64,000 nucleotides of DNA from Desulfobulbaceae bacterium (GCA_024637145.1 JAGXFQ010000012.1:56283-120282), one strand, 5' to 3'. Shown: positions 35,043-44,174, counted from the first letter of the stretch. Translations and numbers: made by a program. The notes: generated from the letters alone by a model not told the origin.

Positions 35043-36250
35043 TACTCCACCACCTGCTGCTCAGCCTGTTTCTGCCACTGCTGTACGGCCAGACGGCTCT
35101 CCTCGGCCGAGGGAATTTCTTCCACCAGACGCCTGAGGTTTCTGGCCATATTGACCACATATTTGTCCTTGAGCGCCTCATCATTATAGCTGAGGCTCTT
35201 GCGGCTCCAGGCCAGACAATGGCCGCAGTTGCTACAGCCCAATCGGCATTGCGGTTTGCTACGGGCGAAAAAGTCCAGAAAGCCATCAAGGGCCTTATTA
35301 TCGATATGCACCTCTAAGGGGGGTAAACGCGTGCCATCGCTATTGTTACGGAAGGTCAGCCAGTGCGGCCAGCCGAGAAAATCAAGGAGGTTGCCGGAAA
35401 AATCCCGGGTCAAATAACTGCGGCAGAGACGAAGGATTTCAGCAGCGGGCAGACCACGGCCGGCAATCTTAAAATAGCGGACCCCGATCTTCTCCCAGAG
35501 ATGAAGGTCCTCCGGCCGGATCCAGGGGCTTTTCAGAAACTCGCCTTCCTTTTGCAGCTTCTGCAGGAAACACCAGTTGAGGTAATATTGGTTATAGGGG
35601 ATACCGGCTCCGCCGCGCAAATGACTCTGCGACCCCATGGAGGCCACACAATTATGGTTGAATTTAAAATGACACTGGCTGAGACATACCGGATTGACAA
35701 TCACCTCAAGGGGCACCTGGCTCTCGGCACAGGCCTTTTCAAGAAACTGAAAATCGCGATTCACCTCCATATCAAGGACCACCCGCTTAGCACCGGCAGC
35801 CCGATATTGCTCTATGCCGGCCAGGGACCCCACATAGCCGATGGTGGAGGTAACCACCTCAAGCTCTGGAAATTTTCGACTTATGATTTCAACAAGATAT
35901 GGAATGGCCACTGTTACCGAGGCAACGCCGCTCTCTACCAGAAAACCAAGCAACTCCTCCAAACCCTTCCTGCCCTCATGGGTATATTCAAGATTTGAAT
36001 AACTGGGGGCGTTAAACAGATAATTGAAAACGATCCCCCTCTCCCTGGCTTCGCGGACATGGTGGGCAAATTGGCTGCGATTTACCGCCGGCAGATATTT
36101 CGCGGGGCGAGCCGAGTTAAAGGCACCCTCCTGAAAAGAGCCGTAGATTTCATAGATCTGCGCACCACTTGCGGCAAATTCCGTATTCAGGCTGGCGATA
36201 TCATCAAGAAAATCGGTGGTAAAGGGGGTGGGAACGGTAAATTTTGACAT
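35042..36250 (-). CDS. U32-family (peptidase U32-like) protein
   Basis: 402 residues; ATG 36250 is preferred over a distant upstream ATG (36388). The fold pattern of the U32 collagenase-like/UbiU-UbiV/RlhA group is visible: GIVFNYLFNAPSYSNLEYT, VVTSTIGYVGSLAGIEQYRAAGAKRVVLDMEVNRD, and NPVCLSQCHFKFNHNC with clustered cysteines (about residues 200-215). A C-terminal CRLGCSNCGHCLAW adds more. UbiU/UbiV/RlhA are Fe-S proteins that hydroxylate without O2 (established for those members). That activity here is inference. It is translated with the reductase (one-base overlap) and follows the cytochrome gene by four bases. Confidence 0.78.
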   Translation of the reverse strand: MSKFTVPTPFTTDFLDDIASLNTEFAASGAQIYEIYGSFQEGAFNSARPAKYLPAVNRSQFAHHVREARERGIVFNYLFNAPSYSNLEYTHEGRKGLEELLGFLVESGVASVTVAIPYLVEIISRKFPELEVVTSTIGYVGSLAGIEQYRAAGAKRVVLDMEVNRDFQFLEKACAESQVPLEVIVNPVCLSQCHFKFNHNCVASMGSQSHLRGGAGIPYNQYYLNWCFLQKLQKEGEFLKSPWIRPEDLHLWEKIGVRYFKIAGRGLPAAEILRLCRSYLTRDFSGNLLDFLGWPHWLTFRNNSDGTRLPPLEVHIDNKALDGFLDFFARSKPQCRLGCSNCGHCLAWSRKSLSYNDEALKDKYVVNMARNLRRLVEEIPSAEESRLAVQQWQKQAEQQVVE

Positions 36251-36254
36251 AGTT

Positions 36255-37268
36255 TTATTTCCTATTTTCCAACGGCAGGGAGATGGTTTTGGTGGCAAAA
36301 ATAACGGCAGGTCGAACACCGGCCCGCGAGGCATGACGCTCCAGACGAATCTCCAGGCGGTCGGCATGGTCAACAGGGGCGGCAGCAAAGACGGTAAATT
36401 TCTTTACTTCCCCAGCCATCAGGGCCACACGTTCATCACTGACCACCAGGACATTTTCCGCAACCACATTATTGCCCTGCAAGAAGCAAAGAACGAGCTG
36501 GATATTTTTTTCACCAAAGGTCCCAGTCGGCAAATTATGGGGCACATTATTAGCAATGACAACCTCAACAGCCCTTGCCTCTGCCCCGGCGGGCAGAGGC
36601 CGGACAGCCAACAGCACCGAGCCGGGCACGGCCACCATAGTGTCCAGGGAAATCAGGTGGCTGCGGGTCTCAACCTCGTCCTCGAAGGCGACCAGGAGAT
36701 TGGAGAAGAAATGAGTCCCCTGGCTGGCGGTCCGCTGCCTGGTGGAAGCATGGCATTCCAGGCAGGAGCGTACCTCTTTTTTGGCAGCCAGGACACGATA
36801 TTCATCATAGGTCTCACCATGACAGCCCGCACATATTTCAACGCCAAGATAAAAGTCGTCCTCCTCCTGAACCGGGTGGGGCTGAAAAAGGGCGGAAGAC
36901 TTATGGGGGCCATGCATCCTGCCATCGGAGAGATGGCAGCTGATACAGGTAACTCCCTCCTCACGATTAAATAAACGACCCACCGCATCAGCCTGGCGAA
37001 TTTCCAAAGGGGCATGACAGCCCAGGCATTCTTCGCCGCCTTGCTCATTATAGGCCTCTTGAAAAGCGGCGTTTTGATAGGCCAGGGCATGGGGAGAACC
37101 GGACCATTCCCGGAATTGCTCCACATGGCAGGAGCTGCAGTCAGCAGCCTTAGGTCCTGTGTGCTGATCAGGTTGGATCGTAGTCAGGTGCTGAAAGGTG
37201 GCACAGCCACCAAGGAACGCCAGAGAGAAAAAAACCAGGATAGATATTTTCAGGTATTTTTTAAGCAC
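36255..37268 (-). CDS. five-heme c-type cytochrome lipoprotein
   Basis: 337 residues. The signal sequence ends in a lipobox, LGGC (Cys22), so it is probably an anchored lipoprotein facing the periplasm. Five CxxCH heme sites are visible: CSSCH 44-48, CLGCH 81-85, CISCH 108-112, CAGCH 146-150 and CLECH 169-173. The C-terminal half (about 190-337) has no heme motif and reads like a beta-rich domain. The arrangement recalls cytochrome c554/multiheme oxidoreductase types, but no exact family is named. It is the first gene of the seven-gene operon and may supply or take electrons for the U32-like reaction, which is inference. Confidence 0.85.
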   Translation of the reverse strand: MLKKYLKISILVFFSLAFLGGCATFQHLTTIQPDQHTGPKAADCSSCHVEQFREWSGSPHALAYQNAAFQEAYNEQGGEECLGCHAPLEIRQADAVGRLFNREEGVTCISCHLSDGRMHGPHKSSALFQPHPVQEEDDFYLGVEICAGCHGETYDEYRVLAAKKEVRSCLECHASTRQRTASQGTHFFSNLLVAFEDEVETRSHLISLDTMVAVPGSVLLAVRPLPAGAEARAVEVVIANNVPHNLPTGTFGEKNIQLVLCFLQGNNVVAENVLVVSDERVALMAGEVKKFTVFAAAPVDHADRLEIRLERHASRAGVRPAVIFATKTISLPLENRK

Positions 37269-37460
37269 GCTTTTTAATTAAGGAAGGGGACGTAATGGGA
37301 TTTCAAAGAAAACAAGCAACATGACAAGATCTTCTTACCGCCTTCATGAGTTTTTTTGACAAGGCGGAAAGGCACAAGTTCCTTTTTTATAAAAATCCTG
37401 GGAAAGATGTTTATTCGGTTCAGTAAATAACCCTATGATAAAATCATCATGGATGATTAA

Positions 37461-38155
37461 CAGTCCGTTGAAAAACTCCCGTTCCACTACGAAAAAATTG
37501 AGTCACCAGCCTGATCGGTTAAAATGCTAAAAAAAGCTCACCAACCAAGGGGTTCCAATGGCTATCGGCAAACGCAACAAACCAAAACAACGAAACGCTC
37601 TGGATGGGCAACCAGGGATCTGGCGCCCCGAAGCGGTCACCTCTTTCCACACCAGGCTCAACTGCCTTTGGGATGAAGATACCTTTGATGCAGGCTGGAG
37701 CAAGAGTGCGCGCTCTATTTCGCCGGGGGTCTCCTTCCGCACGCTCTTTATCGGCAGCAGCAGCCGCGGCAATGAAGGCAAGCGCCTCCTGGGCCGCCCT
37801 ACGAGCCGAACTGGAGGAACGAAGTTTTGCCCTGAGCAAATGCAGCGGCAATCTTGCCGCATGACCATCCGTGGCCTGGGGAATGTTGCCAAGTGTTATC
37901 TGATCCATGCTGTTGCTTACAATCGGGGTCTGGTGATGCGTTCATTTTTTGGGCCAAGGTACCCCGAAGGGGATGGCAGACGCCCTCAGGCGGCTTATTG
38001 TTCACTTTTTCACCCTGCTGACTGCCCTTTTAAGTTAAGCCCAATAAGGCCCCGGAGTCACTATCAGGCGGCTGATTCCATCTTTTCATCTGTTTTGATG
38101 GCAACACAGTCAAGGGGCGACTACTTTCGCGAAACAGTGCTTTTTCAACGGGCTG
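37461..38155. mobile_element. decayed insertion sequence with terminal inverted repeats
   Basis: The left end CAGTCCGTTGAAAAA (37461) and right end (38141-38155, reverse complement CAGCCCGTTGAAAAA) match at 14 of 15 bases. TTAA flanks both ends (37457-37460 and 38156-38159), a likely 4-bp target duplication. Inside lies a degenerate transposase (37558-38040). At 695 bp it is less than half the length of the full IS1182/IS5-like elements it resembles, so an internal deletion is likely. The interval 37269-38310 otherwise holds the promoter region of the cytochrome operon and a short (TTCCC)n tract near 38224-38250. Confidence 0.8.
37558..38040 (+). pseudogene. degenerate DDE transposase (IS1182/IS5-like)
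   Basis: The frame from ATG 37558 begins MAIGKRNKPKQ, then SFHTRLNCLWDEDTFD, resembling the N-terminus of IS1182-type transposases (family motif: FYxRLNxLLxEAGFD). A middle piece in the +1 frame reads ELEERSFALSKCSGNLA (family: ERSFAHVCxTGG). The first frame then returns with RGLGNVAKCYLIHAVAYNRG, the C-terminal motif of this transposase (family: KRYLIHAAAxNLGL). The catalytic DDE core is absent, so it is dead. The frames shift twice. Confidence 0.7.
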
Positions 38156-38310
38156 TTAAAACATATTTTACCTTTTGGCCTATCCGTGGTCACCTGCGGC
38201 TCTATTGTCTATTGTGAATTCGATCTTCCCTTCCCTTCCCTTCCCTTCTTTCTACCTACTGATTTACGCATCAGACTTTCATCTTGTCCAAAAAGATCTT
38301 TAAACTTCAG

Positions 38311-39291
38311 TCAAAGCAACTTCACATCGTCTAAATATATCACCCGTGGCACTTCCAGATCCATGGTATATAACCAGAGAGCTGCAACTCGGGTTATATC
38401 AAGTTTGCGTTCTTCAGGGGCCGCAATAATATCTTCCAACGATATCAGCAGATGATTCCACCCCTTTTGCAACTGATAGGGTTGCTGAAAACGGTCGTTG
38501 CGTTGAAAGTTGTGATGCTGATCATGAACCCGAACAAAAAACTCCATCGTTTCATCATCGGGCACGTACACATGCAGACTCAAATTATGGTAGCCACTCC
38601 AATCAGAGAGAGCACCGTTTAAAGCAATACCCGAATAAGGGCGGGGATCAATAACAACACGTAACGATCTGTTACCGGAAATTGCCTGCTCCGTACTGAC
38701 ACTCTTGCTAAGCTGCGTTTGCCAGCGGAAATGTTCGAAGGGAGTTTCAAAACCGGAGAAAACAGGAAACTGGCGCCAGGCAATGACATCATCAATAATG
38801 TACATACCCAGCGGCATAACGGCCCAGAGGACATAAGCAACTAACCCCACCTGCACTGTACGCAACAACCAGGTTGTCAGGCGCCTGCGTATATCCGATA
38901 AAAAAAACAGGCCGATCAATGCTCCGACCTGATTGTGCAAAATATCGTACCAACTCCCCTGCCGCCCGATAAAAGACTGAACAATCTCCACCAGACCACC
39001 CAGCACAAAAGTCAGGACCATCACTTCAAAAAATACACGAAAAAATGACTGACTCCTGCGCAAATAAACATAAACACAAGTCCAAAGAGCAAAACATACA
39101 AAATGCCCCAATCCCCACACATAACTGAAGCTGCGCAGTGAGTAAGGTTCAGGGCCACCGACAAAAAGAAATATCGCCAGTACAGCACCCAGAAAAATAA
39201 ACAATATCAGCCTATATCGAGACAAAAAGGTCACTAAAGAGAAAACGCATTGGGGCACACACCACCACTCAAATACCAGCGATAACGACAA
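38311..39291 (-). CDS. VanZ-like membrane protein with C-terminal carbohydrate-binding-like domain
   Basis: 326 residues, TTG start at 39291 (an internal GTG could also start it). Residues about 20-170 hold five or so membrane helices, including the VanZ-type motif VEIVQSFIGRQGSWYDILHNQVGALIG. Residues about 185-326 are soluble and end in a beta-rich galactose-binding-like fold (SLRVVIDPRPYSGIALNGALSDW, LSLHVYVPDD, VIYLDDVKLL). VanZ-family proteins are often found in polysaccharide loci. It lies 23 bases downstream of the BcsL-like acetyltransferase on the same strand, so the pair probably belongs to the EPS region. Confidence 0.75.
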   Translation of the reverse strand: MSLSLVFEWWCVPQCVFSLVTFLSRYRLILFIFLGAVLAIFLFVGGPEPYSLRSFSYVWGLGHFVCFALWTCVYVYLRRSQSFFRVFFEVMVLTFVLGGLVEIVQSFIGRQGSWYDILHNQVGALIGLFFLSDIRRRLTTWLLRTVQVGLVAYVLWAVMPLGMYIIDDVIAWRQFPVFSGFETPFEHFRWQTQLSKSVSTEQAISGNRSLRVVIDPRPYSGIALNGALSDWSGYHNLSLHVYVPDDETMEFFVRVHDQHHNFQRNDRFQQPYQLQKGWNHLLISLEDIIAAPEERKLDITRVAALWLYTMDLEVPRVIYLDDVKLL

Positions 39292-39314
39292 GGGTTATAA
39301 GCCACTGAAATCGA

Positions 39315-40502
39315 TCATAAGGATAATATTAGACACCTGACTGATTTAACTATTTTTTTAATTTTAGTGTAATAATCATAATATTTTTTATGACAAAAAA
39401 TTATGAAAGAAAATCGAATGGGCAGATTTCTTTTAATCAACAAAATGGATTTTTTTTCAAATTTATCGGTTGCGAAGTCTTTTTTAAAATCATAGTCACC
39501 TTCCTGGAAATTCAGTAACTTCGGAGGCCTATGATCGTAAATATCCTGCAATAGTAAATAAAAAAGAACTTTGCCTGGTGCATAATTTTTCAAAGTAGCA
39601 TCATAGCCGGAGCGAGAATAATAATAGACATCACCAAACTGAAAACCACGAACATAGGCTATAGGAACCTCATCAGCATAAAGAATATAGGATCGCAAAA
39701 CGCGTTCCTCAGCAAAGCGTTGAAAGTTTTTGATCTCGTCATTAGTAAAAAGCATTTGCGGGCCAAGTTTCTGATGCTGCCAACTTGCTAAAGACACCTG
39801 ATGTGCATCCCTTAGAAAAACTTCTACATCTTTCAAACATTCAAATCTGACCAAATCAAGGCGCCCATCACAATAATTTTTTAATTTTTTATGAGTTTGT
39901 CTCAAATTATAGCGAAACTTATGATTAAAAGATGACAAATGATCGTCAAAGGATGAATACAAAGTAATGTTGTTGTGTGTAGTAGAAAAATCATCTGGAG
40001 AATAAAATGAACAGGTGCTTGATTTATCAACAGACAAACCTCTAAAAGTATCCCATAGTGGTCCTTCAAACTGGATCCACGTCATTTTTAGAGCAGCAAC
40101 ATCAGGGAAGGTACCGAATATTTCATGAACTACTTTTTCGTATAAAGTTCTATCTCTGCTTATTAAAGGTTCGCCACCCAAGACCCTGACTATAGGAATT
40201 TTAAAGTTAAATAATTTTCTACTACGATATTTAAATTGAAGTTTATGCTCATCAAAAAAAAACAAAAGAATACCAGTAAGATCATACTTTTTATCTAAAA
40301 TTCTTACTGCATAAATATTTTTATTTAGATGTGTATATAAAACATAGTCTTTAAGTTTTCTTTTAAGAGAATAATCCAGCCATATAGACGTTTGATAAAA
40401 TGGATAAATAGTTTTACTAGTATCTGCAAGTGAAATCCATTGTGTTTTGTACGGATTTTCTTCCAATAAAGATTCAATTCTATCAACTTTAACAAATGAC
40501 AT
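39315..40502 (-). CDS. GNAT-type acetyltransferase (CelD/BcsL-like)
   Basis: 395 residues, AT-rich and unlike its GC-richer neighbours. The C-terminal two-thirds resemble the BcsL/CelD N-acyltransferase fold: HKFRYNLRQTHKKLKNY (about residues 199-215), SYILYADEVPIAYVRGFQFGDVYYYSRSGYD and LNFQEGDYDFKKDFA, the pattern of this EPS-associated family. No membrane helix is seen. It likely acylates a sugar of the polysaccharide, which is inference from family. Its start lies 34 bases from the left end of the ISL3 relic, so the IS may supply or cut off its promoter. Confidence 0.75.
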   Translation of the reverse strand: MSFVKVDRIESLLEENPYKTQWISLADTSKTIYPFYQTSIWLDYSLKRKLKDYVLYTHLNKNIYAVRILDKKYDLTGILLFFFDEHKLQFKYRSRKLFNFKIPIVRVLGGEPLISRDRTLYEKVVHEIFGTFPDVAALKMTWIQFEGPLWDTFRGLSVDKSSTCSFYSPDDFSTTHNNITLYSSFDDHLSSFNHKFRYNLRQTHKKLKNYCDGRLDLVRFECLKDVEVFLRDAHQVSLASWQHQKLGPQMLFTNDEIKNFQRFAEERVLRSYILYADEVPIAYVRGFQFGDVYYYSRSGYDATLKNYAPGKVLFYLLLQDIYDHRPPKLLNFQEGDYDFKKDFATDKFEKKSILLIKRNLPIRFSFIIFCHKKYYDYYTKIKKIVKSVRCLILSL

Positions 40503-40536
40503 TTATCAACCTAAAAAAATACATATATATTTGGTC

Positions 40537-41194
40537 CTTCCGGGTTTTCAATGGGTAATCGCCATGTTTCCCGATGATTATGCCGCCATTTTAATAAAGT
40601 CGGGTTGCGGAGCGGAGAGACCTCGAAAATCTCGTAGCGCAGCAACCTTTTCCGATTTTTCCGTTGTTACCGCTATCACCCGATGCAACATGTCAACAAG
40701 GCGGTGGATACAGTCAGGAAGCAGGAACATAAAGCGCTGGGGAAGGGTTCGGTTCTGGCTGGCACCAAGTATGTCTGGCTCTACGCCTACGAGAACCTGC
40801 CCGCCAAGCACTGGCCAAAACTTTGGCAGCTGTGGGCCGGAGACCTGAAGACTTCCCGGGCTTGGGCGATCAAGGAAAACATCCGTCATCTGTGGAGTTA
40901 CAAGAGTCAGGCCTGGGCCGATAAATTCTGGAAGAAATGGAACTTCTGGGCCACCCACAGCCGATTGGAGCCAATCAAGAGAGCGGCCAAAACCTTGAAG
41001 GATCACTATTACGGAATCATGAATTTTTTCAAACACAGGATCAGCAACGACCCCGTCGTAGGCATCAACTCCAGGATCGGAACCCTCTGGAAATCGGTTT
41101 GTGGCTTTCGCAACAAGGAGAGATTTAGAACGGAGATACTTTTTCAACTCGGTGGTCTCGACCTATACCCGGTTACCCACTGAAAACCCGGAAG
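40537..41194. mobile_element. ISL3-family relic with 22-bp terminal inverted repeats
   Basis: The left end starts CTTCCGGGTTTTCAATGGG (40537 onward). The right end (41173-41194) is its reverse complement over 22 bases with one mismatch. Inside, 40683-41183 encodes the last part of an ISL3-type transposase. The 120 bases between the left repeat and this frame contain a small GC-rich inverted repeat and no transposase similarity that I can see. The element therefore lost most of its coding sequence. It sits between the acetyltransferase and PEP-CTERM genes, ending five bases from the latter's stop codon. No target duplication was found. Confidence 0.82.
40683..41183 (+). pseudogene. truncated ISL3-family transposase, C-terminal part
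   Basis: 166 residues open from an internal ATG. Signatures: HVNKAVDTVRKQEH, SRAWAIKENIRHLW, AAKTLKDHYYGIMNFFKHRISN, EILFQLGGLDLYP, all of the ISL3 DDE C-terminal half. The N-terminal zinc and first catalytic parts are missing. The frame ends at the right inverted repeat. Confidence 0.85.
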
Positions 41195-41199
41195 CGCTA

Positions 41200-41910
41200 T
41201 TATTTGCGCTTACGTCTTACAGCGACAAGTCCAACCAGCCCTGTCCCGAAGAGGAGAATGGTGGCTGGTTCTGGGGTCTCTGCCACACTAAATTCTAAAT
41301 AGGAGAAAGGCTTAACATCAAACAAGTAGGAGGCTAGTTGTTCAGGATTTATCGCTGTTGGGATAGGTATAGGCAGGGCATCTATTATCCCGACTAAGAA
41401 ATATTCATTATCAACAAATAGGTTAACAGGCGTTATGCCATCAATTTTAATTTCTGCAACATTATTGTTTGACGAAACATCGATTATTAGCCACTTAACG
41501 CCCTCATTTTTAATAAATTCCTGAAAAGAATAGTCTAATGTGCAATTGTCGAGTTGAATATTTGTATCAAATCCTATTATGTTTTCAACAAGCATTGTGA
41601 CGAATCCATTATTATTTACGTCATATTTACTTGTTATGTTAAATTCTTCTCCATAAAAATTTGGAGATTGGTAACTATCAATTGTGTGCCACCAAGTGTA
41701 AGGTGGTGGATGTTGGTCTGTAGGGACAATATAAGAGAAGTCATCTTGATCGTCTGGACTACCACCATATACTCCTGGAAAAAAATTAATACTGTCCATG
41801 TATGGGGCGGAATTAAAATCATCAAAAATGGTTAGGCACATACCGGAAGAAGGAGTAATAATGATAATCGCTGTGATTAAAAATAATAAAAAACAGTTTA
41901 TAATTTTCAT
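41200..41910 (-). CDS. PEP-CTERM sorted surface protein
   Basis: 236 residues. Signal peptide at the N-terminus (about 1-25), a middle of unknown fold, then the sorting tail: ETPEPATILLFGTGLVGLVAVRRKRK, with the PEP motif, a hydrophobic helix and a basic end. Such tails are cut by an exosortase (XrtA-type) and the protein goes to the cell surface or EPS matrix. AAGGAG lies eight bases before the ATG. An ISL3 relic ends five bases after its stop. No exosortase is in the window, but the EPS locus to the right has the usual companion genes. Confidence 0.88.
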   Translation of the reverse strand: MKIINCFLLFLITAIIIITPSSGMCLTIFDDFNSAPYMDSINFFPGVYGGSPDDQDDFSYIVPTDQHPPPYTWWHTIDSYQSPNFYGEEFNITSKYDVNNNGFVTMLVENIIGFDTNIQLDNCTLDYSFQEFIKNEGVKWLIIDVSSNNNVAEIKIDGITPVNLFVDNEYFLVGIIDALPIPIPTAINPEQLASYLFDVKPFSYLEFSVAETPEPATILLFGTGLVGLVAVRRKRK

Positions 41911-42023
41911 TATTACAACTCCTTAGTTCTTATAAAAATTTATATTCGAAAATAATTCTAAGAAACCTAACCTCCGTAAAACATCCTTTCAAATAAATAA
42001 ATATGGTGTTGCTCATCGCACCC

Positions 42024-43238
42024 TTAGTACCCGGTGAAAATAGAATTGACTCGATCATATATTCGGGAGTAGCGATTCTTGGACATCTTCTTAATCACTG
42101 TGTTTGGCAGAAGATTTCGATTCTTCAATTTGCCGACAATCTTGGTGAAGGTCGAATCCTTAAGGTAAGCTTGATCTGCAATCGAGTTGTAGTGTTGGTG
42201 GGCGACGTTTTCGGCTAAGGAACGGACGCTCACGCCCTGTTTTTCAGAGCAGCGCAACATCCGCCCGACCATGGCCATGAACGGCCCCCCGAAATCGTGG
42301 TCGACACCACGGACGTGCCCCAGCACGCCTCCGCTGTTGACTACGTAATCGGGAACAAACGCAATGCCCTTGCGGTCCAGTTCCACGAGTGCCTTCTCGG
42401 TGCAGGGGACGTTGGCGATGGGTACCACCACACGTGCCTGAATCGTGGCGGCTCGCTCCTTCACCACACTGTGCACCCTCGCGCAGGGAATAAGGATGTC
42501 CACCTTGGTGGCAAATAGATCATCGTGGGAGATGGATTCCCAATCGCCCTTTTTGGCGATCCAGTTCTCTCCTTCTTCACGCCGCTCCTTGACTATTCTG
42601 GCGAGATCGAGGCCGTTAGGGTTGTAAATGGCTCCAACATGGTTGGAGACGGCAACAACCTTCACGTCCATTTTTTGTAGCAAAGGGGCCAGATATGATG
42701 CTACGCTTCCAAAGCCTTCTATTGCCAGGGTCGTGTCGGCAGGGTTTAAGCGGTAATGGTCTATAGTCGTCCGCAAGGTCCAGAAGGCTGATACGGCGGT
42801 GCGATTGGAAGAGTTATTGATGGGGTGAGTATATGGCAGTCCCACTTCATTAAAGAAGGCACTCAAATCATCGTCGTAAAAGTTCATGTCCGTCGAAGGA
42901 GACCAGAAACCCGCCTTCAGCAGGAGAGGTTTAAGGTGCCGTGCCGCGGCGCAAACTAACCGCCGTTTCTCCTCAACGTCGACATTATAGGGAACCTTAA
43001 TCCCAGCCTTGGCGCCACCCTGCGGCACATTAAAAAATGCGTACTTGAAGGTCATGGCCCGGGCTAAAAGTTCAACTTCCCGGGCATCCACATCGGGAAC
43101 GCAACGCAAACCACCGGTCGAACCATTCGGTCCGATGGCATGTATGCAGACATGCCCCTCAAGGCCGATCTCCTCTTCCGCGAACTCCACTCGAAACAGT
43201 GGAGAATCCGGTATTCCTGAAATGGCCGTTGCGGACAT
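42024..43238 (-). CDS. glutamate/leucine-dehydrogenase-family amino-acid dehydrogenase
   Basis: 404 residues, cytoplasmic. Catalytic region: GGLRCVPDVDAREVELLARAMTFKYAFFNVPQGGAKAG, with the Lys of the PQGGAKAG motif. NAD(P)-binding half: LAIEGFGSVASYLAPLLQ (GxGxxx), then VVPIANVPCTEKA and DYVVNSGGVLGH. It interconverts a 2-oxo acid and an amino acid by NAD(P)-linked amination; substrate class (Glu, Leu, Val, Phe) is unclear. It is alone between the PEP-CTERM protein and an outer-membrane barrel and shows no operon link. Confidence 0.85.
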   Translation of the reverse strand: MSATAISGIPDSPLFRVEFAEEEIGLEGHVCIHAIGPNGSTGGLRCVPDVDAREVELLARAMTFKYAFFNVPQGGAKAGIKVPYNVDVEEKRRLVCAAARHLKPLLLKAGFWSPSTDMNFYDDDLSAFFNEVGLPYTHPINNSSNRTAVSAFWTLRTTIDHYRLNPADTTLAIEGFGSVASYLAPLLQKMDVKVVAVSNHVGAIYNPNGLDLARIVKERREEGENWIAKKGDWESISHDDLFATKVDILIPCARVHSVVKERAATIQARVVVPIANVPCTEKALVELDRKGIAFVPDYVVNSGGVLGHVRGVDHDFGGPFMAMVGRMLRCSEKQGVSVRSLAENVAHQHYNSIADQAYLKDSTFTKIVGKLKNRNLLPNTVIKKMSKNRYSRIYDRVNSIFTGY

Positions 43239-43438
43239 TTGTGCTCCTAAAGATAAATTCTTTTTTAAAGAAGAAAGACTGTTGCTTATCTACTAATATA
43301 AAGAATACAGGATACAGGATACAAAAAATAGCAAATATTTTGGAAAGCGCAATCCCGCAAGTCCTGAAGAGAAAGGCGGCAATCATCAGGGATAACTAAC
43401 CGTCATCCTTACTTTTTACTTACAACGGAGGAAACACC

Positions 43439-44065
43439 ATGCGAAAAATAATTTTTCCCTTCATGATCCTTTTTTTTCTTGGTACGCCAGGACTTGTCCA
43501 GGCCAACGAGTGGTCTGGTAATGTCAATGGCGTGGCCGGAATCAAGATGCTCAAGGAGAGTGACTGGGGCCATTTCGACGATCAGACCGCAGTAGGGGTC
43601 ATGGCTGACTTCAAGCGGGCTTCATGGCCCATAAGCATGAGCGCCAATCTCCTCTATTCACGTGACAGCAGCTCCGACTACCATGACAACGAGATTGGCG
43701 ACACCTATTATTACACCTATTATGCAGAAGAGGCAGGCACGGCAGAGCTCAATCTCGGCGTGAAAAAAATCTGGGCCCCAGCCGACCGTTTCAATTTTTA
43801 TGTAGGAGGGGGGCTTGCCGTCATCTATGGCGAGATGGAAATAACCCGCGCCAACAATCTCTCCTCAGGGACATACTGGGATAGAGACACCGAGGATGAT
43901 ACCGGCCTTGGCGGCTGGGGAGCGGTGGGTTGCTATGTCACCTTTGCCAGTCATCTCAACATCGGGGTAGACCTGCGTTACTCCTCAGCTGAAATAGACT
44001 TATATGACAAAGATATTGATGCCGGGGGCGTCCATGTTGGCCTGTTGGTGGGCTATGCATGGTAG
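43439..44065 (+). CDS. outer-membrane beta-barrel protein
   Basis: 208 residues. A signal peptide (about 1-22, ending VQANE) directs export; the rest alternates aromatic/glycine strands (WSGNVNGVAGIKML, FYVGGGLAVIYGEME, GLLVGYAW) and ends in a W-terminated strand, the pattern of small OmpW/OprF-like barrels. No pore function can be assigned. AACGGAGGAAAC before the ATG is a good RBS. It is divergent from the dehydrogenase and convergent with the sugar transferase. Confidence 0.78.
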   Translation: MRKIIFPFMILFFLGTPGLVQANEWSGNVNGVAGIKMLKESDWGHFDDQTAVGVMADFKRASWPISMSANLLYSRDSSSDYHDNEIGDTYYYTYYAEEAGTAELNLGVKKIWAPADRFNFYVGGGLAVIYGEMEITRANNLSSGTYWDRDTEDDTGLGGWGAVGCYVTFASHLNIGVDLRYSSAEIDLYDKDIDAGGVHVGLLVGYAW

Positions 44066-44174
44066 CAAGAAAGCCAGAGACGTGGCAGAAATCTTAAGGG
44101 ATAGCTTGGGAAAAATCCCATTAGAGATCTCTTACGGAGGGGTAATCCGCTTGCCGACAAAGAGGCTGAAAATA

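Noticed and set aside
28426..37268. Reading the lipid operon as a hopanoid gene cluster
   Set aside because: An RND exporter and a class III aminotransferase recall HpnN and HpnO, but no cyclase, HpnH or other hopanoid gene is present.
38224..38250. (TTCCC)n tract as a CRISPR or regulatory array
   Set aside because: Only about four short units without spacers; a simple sequence tract.
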